Shown: positions 6,435-10,849 of the stretch, piece after piece
Layout: each line of letters begins with the position of its first letter
Numbering within the stretch: the first letter of the stretch is position 1
Assembly (NCBI GenBank): GCA_022567775.1
Contig: JADFGH010000035.1
Span: forward strand, 1-10,849
Direction: 5' to 3'
DNA length: 10,849 nt
DNA from: Pseudomonadota bacterium
GTDB lineage: Bacteria > Pseudomonadota > Gammaproteobacteria > Steroidobacterales > Woeseiaceae
Translations under genes and position numbers: made by a program
The notes under the pieces: generated by a model
What the model was told of the DNA's origin: nothing
Databases searched by the model: none
What the model saw: only the letters and a program-made list of their open reading frames with translations

Positions 6435-7730
6435 TTAACGCTGTTCGGCCACCTGTTTTGCCGTAACTTCGCCGCCCGTGTTGCCCCAGGCGCTGCGCAG
6501 ATAACTGGCGAGCGCAGCGATTTCCTCATCGTCGAGAAGATAGCGGAAATCTTCCATGGGCTTCCTCCGCTTGGTGGGTAGCGGCGGATCGGGCAACTCC
6601 GGACCATCGAGAATGACGTTGATCAGGGAGGCAGGATTACTCGCCTGTACCACCAGGCTGCCGCCGCCCAAGCGCGGTGCGGATTCTTCATCGCCCAAGC
6701 CGGTCGGTAGATGACAGGTGCCGCAATGCAAGTTGTACAGCGTGCGCCCCATTCCCAAAACGCTGCGTTTTGCGGTTGCCCTGGTGTACCCCTCGTTCGG
6801 CGGCAGGCTCTTCAGGTAGACGGCCATCGCGTTGACATCGCCATCGCTCAGATGCCGTGTACTGTTCAGGAGCACTTCATTCATAGGCCCGAACGTTTCT
6901 ACGTACGAGTTTCTGCCGGTCTTGAGGTACGCTGCAACTTCCTCGAGCGGCCATAGCCCTAAGCCGCTCGGCGCCGACGTCAGATTCGGAGCCGACCAGG
7001 GACGCAAGGTGCCGTTGGGAACTTTGTCGGTATACACGCCCCCGGTCATCGCCATATCGGCATGCTCGGCGCCAAGGTAATTCCTGGGAGAATGGCACGC
7101 TCCGCAGTGCGCCAGCGCCTCGACAAGATAGGCGCCCCGATTCCATTCCGCCGATTTTGCAGCGTCTGCTTCATAGACCCCCTCATCGAAGAACATCGCT
7201 TTCCAGATGACCATTAGCGAACGCTGATTAAATGGGAACCCTATCTCGTTCTCCGAAGCCTCCTGACGTATCGCAGGAATGCTTTGCAGATAGGCGAAGA
7301 GCGCAGCAACGTCCTCGTCGGTGACTTTCGTAAAAGCCGTATAAGGGAAGACGGGATACAGATGCTCGCCATCAGGACGCACGCCCCGACGCATCGAATT
7401 GAGGAACTGCTCGCCCGTCCAGTTGCCGATGCCGGTGTCCGCGTCTGGCGTGATGTTGGTCGAGTAGATCTTTCCGAAAGGAGTTTCGAAAGCCAGTCCA
7501 CCGGCCATGAAGCCGTCACTCCGCGCTGTATGACAGCTAGCGCAGTTGCCGGCGAGCGCCAGGTACTTCCCACGCTCGATCTGCGGACCAGCAACAGCCG
7601 CAGAGTCCGTGCTTTTCGCCGGGCTCGCAACCGTTCTGCCTGCATCATCCGCCTGGAAAAACAGCAATGCGGCAACGACCAGGAGCACTGATGCAGCTGT
7701 GGCCACAAGATGGCGTGAGGATATCGACAA
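6435..7730 (-). CDS. Triheme c-type cytochrome, alcohol/aldehyde dehydrogenase cytochrome-subunit type
   Basis: The product of 431 residues has an N-terminal hydrophobic anchor or signal (ATAASVLLVVAALLFF, about 10-25). Three CxxCH haem motifs follow: CASCH at 63-67, CGACH at 209-213 and CGTCH at 336-340. The layout, the phrases YSTNITPD, GPMNEVLLNSTRHLSDGD and the ending YLRSAWGN match the triheme cytochrome subunits that carry electrons from periplasmic dehydrogenases to the respiratory chain. Plausible axial methionines for haems 2 and 3 are M283 and M392. The first domain has PVFPY where many relatives have a Met, so its sixth ligand is unclear. No dehydrogenase gene lies in the window, so its electron donor is unknown; the following DUF1592/DUF1552 genes are the obvious candidates. 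The start is TTG at 7730: an in-frame stop lies four codons upstream, no ATG is available, and the ribosome site (GAG, 8 bases) is weak. Confidence 0.92.
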   Translation of the reverse strand: MSISSRHLVATAASVLLVVAALLFFQADDAGRTVASPAKSTDSAAVAGPQIERGKYLALAGNCASCHTARSDGFMAGGLAFETPFGKIYSTNITPDADTGIGNWTGEQFLNSMRRGVRPDGEHLYPVFPYTAFTKVTDEDVAALFAYLQSIPAIRQEASENEIGFPFNQRSLMVIWKAMFFDEGVYEADAAKSAEWNRGAYLVEALAHCGACHSPRNYLGAEHADMAMTGGVYTDKVPNGTLRPWSAPNLTSAPSGLGLWPLEEVAAYLKTGRNSYVETFGPMNEVLLNSTRHLSDGDVNAMAVYLKSLPPNEGYTRATAKRSVLGMGRTLYNLHCGTCHLPTGLGDEESAPRLGGGSLVVQASNPASLINVILDGPELPDPPLPTKRRKPMEDFRYLLDDEEIAALASYLRSAWGNTGGEVTAKQVAEQR

Positions 7731-7772
7731 GTTAATTACTCAGCCTGCGCGAAATTGAGCAGCTATCACCTG

Positions 7773-8518
7773 TCACTGCGTTCCGTTCTTCAAAGCCATC
7801 AACAGATCTTGCAGATTAGCGGTAGCGACTGCGACAGAATTATCTGCCGCGCCATAATACAGGCGTACTTCTCCCGTAGCAGGATCCACGATAACACCGG
7901 TCGGAAAAATCACGCCTGGCACATTGCCGATGTATTCATACATTTCCTCAGGGCCGAGCACCCAGCGGTCAGTCCTGCCAATCACTTTGCGCGGATCATC
8001 GAGGTCTAACAATGCCATCCCCACACGGTATAAGCTGCCGGAAGCCGTCACGCGAACGCCGTGGTAGAAGATCAGCCAGCCCTCGGACGTTTCCACAGGT
8101 GGCGTTCCCAGTCCCACCCGGTGATGATCCCACCAACCGTGACGAGCAGGGAGCAAGATGCTGTGTTGCCCCCAGTACTTCAAGTCGGGTGAAACTGGCC
8201 ATAATCCTCAAGCCAGACTATGCGGGGGTCTTCAACTCCCCAATGCTCTTCGTCATGGGCAGGATCAGGCGTAAACGAAGGTTGCGCATTGATCTGCCAG
8301 TCCGTAAACCCATCTGCACTGCGGGCAACGGTGAAGTGTGAAAAACCGCGCATATCCTCTACCCGCACCAGCAGCAAAGTCTGGCCGTCCACCTCCACGG
8401 CACCGGGATTAAATACGCTGTTTACCTCATAGGGCCAGTGGTCCCTGGTGAGTATCGGGTTGCCGGCATAGCGGCTGAAAAGGGTCTGGCTGTCTTGCGA
8501 TTTCCTGCTTGCGCTCAT
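7773..8518 (-). pseudogene. GH130-type glycoside phosphorylase/hydrolase, broken by an internal deletion
   Basis: Two adjoining frames encode the two ends of one GH130 protein. The N-terminal part (8518 to about 8190) holds FSRYAGNPILTRDHWPYE, NPGAVEVDGQTLLLVRVED and HWGVEDPRIVWLEDYGQ. The C-terminal part (about 8195 to 7773) holds SPDLKYWGQHSILL, WWDHHRVGLGTPPVET, GWLIFYHGV, PEEMYEYIG, FPTGVIVDP and YYGAADNSVAVATA. Full-length relatives have about 70 residues between the EDPR region and SPDL, covering the TYT, LFP and HRP segments that include phosphate or substrate-binding residues. These are missing here, and the frame shifts at the join near 8190-8200, giving a stop. GH130 enzymes act mainly on beta-mannosides. 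The ATG at 8518 has only a weak A-rich upstream site. The stop lies 42 bases before the cytochrome gene, so the remnant may still lead the redox operon. Family very likely; loss of function strongly suggested. Confidence 0.85.
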
Positions 8519-8535
8519 TTTCGTTTTTCTTGTGG

Positions 8536-8566
8536 ATTATCGTAACGACGATCTCTGCTCATTCAA
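8536..8566 (-). promoter_or_regulatory. Weak candidate promoter for the GH130 remnant (and possibly the redox operon)
   Basis: On the minus strand TTGAAT (8561-8566) can serve as -35 for TACGAT with 16 bases between, or for GATAAT with 19 bases. A perfect inverted repeat, ATCGT-N4-ACGAT (8539-8552), overlaps both -10 options and could be an operator. No other promoter is apparent between here and the cytochrome gene, so this may drive the whole minus-strand block. Function is inferred only. Confidence 0.28.
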
Positions 8567-8760
8567 CCACAATTAACCAGGATGTTTTGAGTTCGATGGT
8601 TCGACTCCGGTCGGCTGACTGAATGAGTCTCCGATCAGGAGACGCCCTATATAAGGAGTGATGCGTTGGTACTTTGTTGTGAGCCTGCGTATTGACTCAA
8701 GACACGCTTAGATGTCTGGGGCCAGATACATCGACGTGTCGCAGGCGTTCCCGCAACGAC

Positions 8761-8802
8761 TTGACTGGTGCCGGTGGTAGCTTTATAGCCTGACCGGCAC
8801 CA
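8761..8802 (+). promoter_or_regulatory. Plus-strand sigma70-like promoter bracketed by a perfect 10-bp inverted repeat
   Basis: TTGACT at 8761-8766 and TATAGC at 8784-8789 are separated by 17 bases, a good sigma70 arrangement facing cbpA. The arms TGGTGCCGGT (8766-8775) and ACCGGCACCA (8793-8802) are exact reverse complements 17 bases apart. The first follows the -35 and the second covers the predicted start at about 8796. That geometry suits a dimeric repressor. The same repeat could instead fold into an RNA hairpin followed by ATTTCATTT, a poor terminator. Transcription from here would give cbpA a leader of nearly 190 bases. The repeat is certain; its role is inferred. Confidence 0.45.
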
Positions 8803-8973
8803 ATTTCATTTCGCACACCGCCCTTCTGTGGCAGCAATTAACGATCGAAAAATACACACGATGACTGACTGGCGATACTATTGCCGGGTTAAATCTCTTG
8901 AATGCGACGTCAATTTTTGGAAGTTGCGTGAACTGAAGTAATTTTCAAATTGAGCTTTATCCAATCGCTCGCC

Positions 8974-8977
8974 GGAG
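8974..8977 (+). promoter_or_regulatory. Ribosome binding site of cbpA
   Basis: GGAG six bases before the ATG at 8984; it places the start exactly at the J-domain beginning MDFKDYY, as expected for the family. Confidence 0.6.
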
Positions 8978-8983
8978 CAACGC

Positions 8984-9934
8984 ATGGATTTTAAGGACTA
9001 CTACAGCATCATGGGTGTCGAGCGCAATGCCAGCCAGGATGTCATTAAACGCGCCTACAGAAAACTGGCGCGCAAATATCATCCTGATGTCAGCAAGGAG
9101 GCTGGCGCGGAATCCCGTTTCAAGGAAGTCGGCGAAGCCTACGCGGTCCTCAAGGACCCGGAAAAACGTGCTGCCTATGACCAACTGGGTGCAAACTGGA
9201 AAGCCGGCCAGGACTTTCACCCACCGCCGGACTGGGACGCCGGGTTTGAATTCAGCGGTGGTGGCCCTGCCGCGGGCGATGCGTCGGCCTACAGTGATTT
9301 CTTCGAGTCCCTGTTCGGTCACAGTTTCGGGTCGGCGCAAGCTGGCCGAAGACCTGCCGGTTTTCACGCACGCGGTGAAGATCATCATGCGAAAGTGCTG
9401 ATCGACCTGGAAGATGCCTACCACGGCGCCTCACGCAGTATCACGCTGCGCACACCGGAGCTGGATAGCAGCGGACGCGTGACGACTAAACAACGCACCC
9501 TTAATGTCAAAATCCCCAAAGGCGTGAAACAGGGGCAGCGCATTCGCTTGTCCGGCCAGGGCGCACCTGGACTGGGTCAAGGTCAGGCCGGCGACTTGTA
9601 CCTGGAAATCCAGTTCAATCCAAATAGCTTGTACAGGGTGGAGGGGCGTGATGTTTACCTGGATCTGCCAGTGACGCCATGGGAGGCTGCCCTGGGTGCG
9701 ACGGTCAAGGCGCCAACACCCAACGGCCCGGTGGACCTGACGATTCCGGAAGGCACAACCAGTGGCCGCAAACTTCGTCTGCGCAAACGCGGCATCCCCG
9801 GCAATCCACCCGGTGATCTCTACGTTGCGCCACAAATCACCCTGCCACCCGCCGACAGCAAGGCCGCCAAAGAGCTTTATCAAAAGATGGAACGGGAGCT
9901 GGCGTTTAATCCACGCAGCAGACTGGGAGTGTAA
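8984..9934 (+). CDS. cbpA: CbpA-type J-domain co-chaperone (DnaJ family, no zinc finger)
   Basis: The product of 316 residues opens with a complete J-domain (about 4-69), including the HPD motif at 33-35 that stimulates DnaK ATPase. A short Gly/Phe-rich linker (about 78-130: FEFSGGG, FFESLFGHSFGS) follows, then two beta-rich C-terminal substrate-binding domains (about 135-210 and 215-300). No CxxCxGxG repeats are present, so it lacks the DnaJ zinc finger, as CbpA does. Length and layout agree with E. coli CbpA (about 306 residues), a DnaK co-chaperone with curved-DNA binding in the nucleoid. Relatives without cbpM nearby can be other DnaJ-class proteins, but the CbpM gene 6 bases downstream makes this assignment strong. 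The product is cytoplasmic. It is probably co-transcribed with cbpM and perhaps the ABC ATPase gene. Confidence 0.95.
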   Translation: MDFKDYYSIMGVERNASQDVIKRAYRKLARKYHPDVSKEAGAESRFKEVGEAYAVLKDPEKRAAYDQLGANWKAGQDFHPPPDWDAGFEFSGGGPAAGDASAYSDFFESLFGHSFGSAQAGRRPAGFHARGEDHHAKVLIDLEDAYHGASRSITLRTPELDSSGRVTTKQRTLNVKIPKGVKQGQRIRLSGQGAPGLGQGQAGDLYLEIQFNPNSLYRVEGRDVYLDLPVTPWEAALGATVKAPTPNGPVDLTIPEGTTSGRKLRLRKRGIPGNPPGDLYVAPQITLPPADSKAAKELYQKMERELAFNPRSRLGV

Positions 9935-9940
9935 TCCGTC

Positions 9941-10255
9941 ATGAATCAGAAAACGCTGACTGGCATTTTACTGGACGAAGGAATCGACCTGTCATTGAAC
10001 GATCTCAGCCGTGCCTGCTCAAGTTCCATTGAATGGGTCATCGAACTGGTTGAAGAAGGTGTACTGGAACCGATTGGCCATGAACAGGCGGGCTGGCGAT
10101 TCCCGGGAACCAGTCTGCAAAAAGCTCGTGTTGCCTTGCGACTGCAGCAAGACCTCGGTATAAACCTAGCCGGTGTCGCACTGGCGCTGGATATGCTGGA
10201 CGAAATCGACACGTTGCGGGCGCGCTTGTGCTGGTTCGAGATCAACGACATCTAG
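9941..10255 (+). CDS. cbpM: Chaperone modulator CbpM
   Basis: The product of 104 residues matches the CbpM family in size and pattern. A MerR-like helical N-terminus (LSLNDLSRACSSSIEWVIEL, about 17-36) leads into VEEGVLEPIG, a G-W-R-F-P segment at 51-55, then helices with LRLQQDLGINLAGVALALDM. CbpM binds the J-domain of CbpA and inhibits its stimulation of DnaK and its DNA binding. The fold is related to MerR/HspR regulators, but CbpM acts by protein contact. It starts 6 bases after the cbpA stop; its ribosome site, GGGAG inside the end of cbpA, is 11 bases away, so translation is likely coupled. The C-terminus (LCWFEINDI) is acidic and complete. Confidence 0.93.
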   Translation: MNQKTLTGILLDEGIDLSLNDLSRACSSSIEWVIELVEEGVLEPIGHEQAGWRFPGTSLQKARVALRLQQDLGINLAGVALALDMLDEIDTLRARLCWFEINDI

Positions 10256-10273
10256 AAAAAGCCGGAACTTTAT

Positions 10274-10849
10274 ATGATACGAGTTGAAGCATTGACCCGA
10301 ACCTACGGGAGCCTGACCGCGGTCGATCAGGTCTCCTTCGAGATCGGCACGGGAGAGATCGTCGGCTTGCTTGGCCACAATGGCGCCGGCAAGACCACCA
10401 TTATGAAAATGCTGACCGGCTACCTGGAACCCACTGGCGGCTCCATTGAGATAGACGGTCTGGATATCAATACAGAACGCGAAGCAGTCCAGCAGCGCAT
10501 TGGATATCTGCCGGAAAACGACCCCCTCTACTACGAAATGACGGTGATTGATTACCTCGATTACGCCGCCACGCTGCACGGTGTTCCTGATGACCAGAGG
10601 AATGACCGGATACGGGAGGCCATTGTCCGGACAGAACTCTCATCCAGGGCAACGGACGTCATCGGCACCCTCTCCCGGGGATTCTGTCAACGGGTGGGTG
10701 TGGCACAGACGATTCTGCATAATCCCCGCGTGCTCATTCTCGACGAACCCACCAACGGCCTGGATCCGACCCAGGTGCAGCACATGCGTGACCTGGTCCG
10801 CTTCCTGGCGAAGCACGCGACCATTATCCTGTCGACCCACATCCTGCAG
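10274..10849 (+). CDS. ABC transporter ATP-binding protein, GldA/ABC-2 type (N-terminal 192 residues, partial)
   Basis: The gene starts at ATG 10274, 18 bases after cbpM, and runs off the right edge in frame. The translated part contains almost a full nucleotide-binding domain. Walker A is GHNGAGKTT (34-42). The Q-loop position is in GYLPEND, with Glu in place of Gln. The signature is LSRGFCQRV (133-141) in place of LSGGQ, Walker B is VLILDEPT (153-160) with a D-loop NGLDP, and the H-loop is STHILQ (His 179). The YLPE and LS(R/K)G-x-x-QR forms are typical of GldA-like ABC-2 ATPases, which pair with a membrane permease and a GldG-like protein, expected just beyond the window. Homology to gliding genes does not imply gliding here; in proteobacteria this set is an uncharacterised transporter. 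A weak site, GGAA, lies about 7 bases upstream. The exported substrate cannot be predicted. Confidence 0.93.
   Translation, partial: MIRVEALTRTYGSLTAVDQVSFEIGTGEIVGLLGHNGAGKTTIMKMLTGYLEPTGGSIEIDGLDINTEREAVQQRIGYLPENDPLYYEMTVIDYLDYAATLHGVPDDQRNDRIREAIVRTELSSRATDVIGTLSRGFCQRVGVAQTILHNPRVLILDEPTNGLDPTQVQHMRDLVRFLAKHATIILSTHILQ

Larger units (their letters stand above)
8519..8983. other. Divergent intergenic region with several inverted repeats
   Basis: This stretch of 465 bases separates the GH130 remnant from cbpA. From left to right it holds the minus-strand promoter candidate with ATCGT-N4-ACGAT, then a GC-rich hairpin GTCTCC-GATCA-GGAGAC (8627-8643). Next is a strong AAGGAG (8653-8658) just before a 16-codon open frame (8661-8711), followed by an imperfect palindrome based on GATGTCTGG (8711-8732). 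A plus-strand promoter candidate with a 10-bp inverted repeat lies at 8761-8802. The last 180 bases before cbpA are AT-richer and show no convincing heat-shock (sigma32) promoter, although a CTTGAA at about 8899 resembles one half. No gene is firmly supported. Confidence 0.5.

Noticed and set aside
5858..6607. 249-codon minus-strand frame spanning the DUF1592 N-terminus and the cytochrome C-terminus.
   Set aside because: It is a different frame of two well-supported genes; its product is Arg/Ser-rich with no domain.
8598..8608. GGTTCGACTCC resembles the T-loop of a tRNA, which might mark a tRNA gene or an attachment-site remnant.
   Set aside because: The flanking T-stem does not pair properly, no acceptor or anticodon arm can be formed upstream, and there is no CCA end.
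8766..8802. The 10-bp inverted repeat as an intrinsic terminator.
   Set aside because: The loop is 17 bases and the following ATTTCATTT is not a strong T-run; no gene to its left on the plus strand needs a terminator. The promoter/operator reading fits better, though this is not excluded.
8861..8941. 26-codon plus-strand frame starting at an ATG upstream of cbpA.
   Set aside because: It has no ribosome binding site and no resemblance to a known leader peptide.
1..10849. CRISPR arrays, insertion sequences or phage genes.
   Set aside because: No regularly spaced repeats, transposase motifs or terminal repeat pairs were seen on either strand.

Overview
The window looks like chromosomal DNA of a moderately GC-rich gammaproteobacterium, probably an uncultured or environmental lineage. 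The basis is the cbpA-cbpM co-chaperone pair, the multiheme alcohol-dehydrogenase-type cytochrome c, the Tat and lipoprotein signals, and the tightly packed genes. This taxonomic placement is inference; there is no rRNA or other marker gene in the window. No IS element, CRISPR array, tRNA or rRNA was found.

Left part (1-7730, all minus strand). At the left edge is the N-terminal part of a nitroreductase-family flavoprotein (462 to before 1), with its own candidate promoter and an inverted repeat at the predicted transcription start. After a gap of about 330 bases comes a five-gene block, transcribed from 7730 down to 795: a triheme c-type cytochrome, a DUF1592/DUF1588/DUF1585 lipoprotein with one CxxCH motif, a Tat-exported DUF1552 protein, a protein with three 'secreted repeat' units (COG4315/PF03640 type), and an exported protein of unknown function. 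All five carry export signals, and most junctions overlap or nearly touch. I read this as one periplasmic or cell-surface redox system of unknown substrate. It is the most interesting part of the window.

Middle (7773-8983). Just upstream of the cytochrome gene lies a GH130-type glycoside phosphorylase gene broken by an internal deletion: both ends are well preserved, about 70 central residues are missing, and the frame changes at the join. Beyond it is a 465-base divergent intergenic region with several inverted repeats. The clearest has perfect 10-bp arms and brackets the -10 box of a good sigma70-like promoter facing right.

Right part (8984-10849, plus strand). A CbpA-type J-domain co-chaperone and its modulator CbpM are followed, 18 bases later, by the start of an ABC transporter ATPase of the GldA/ABC-2 type, which runs off the right edge. 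The three plus-strand genes are likely co-transcribed.
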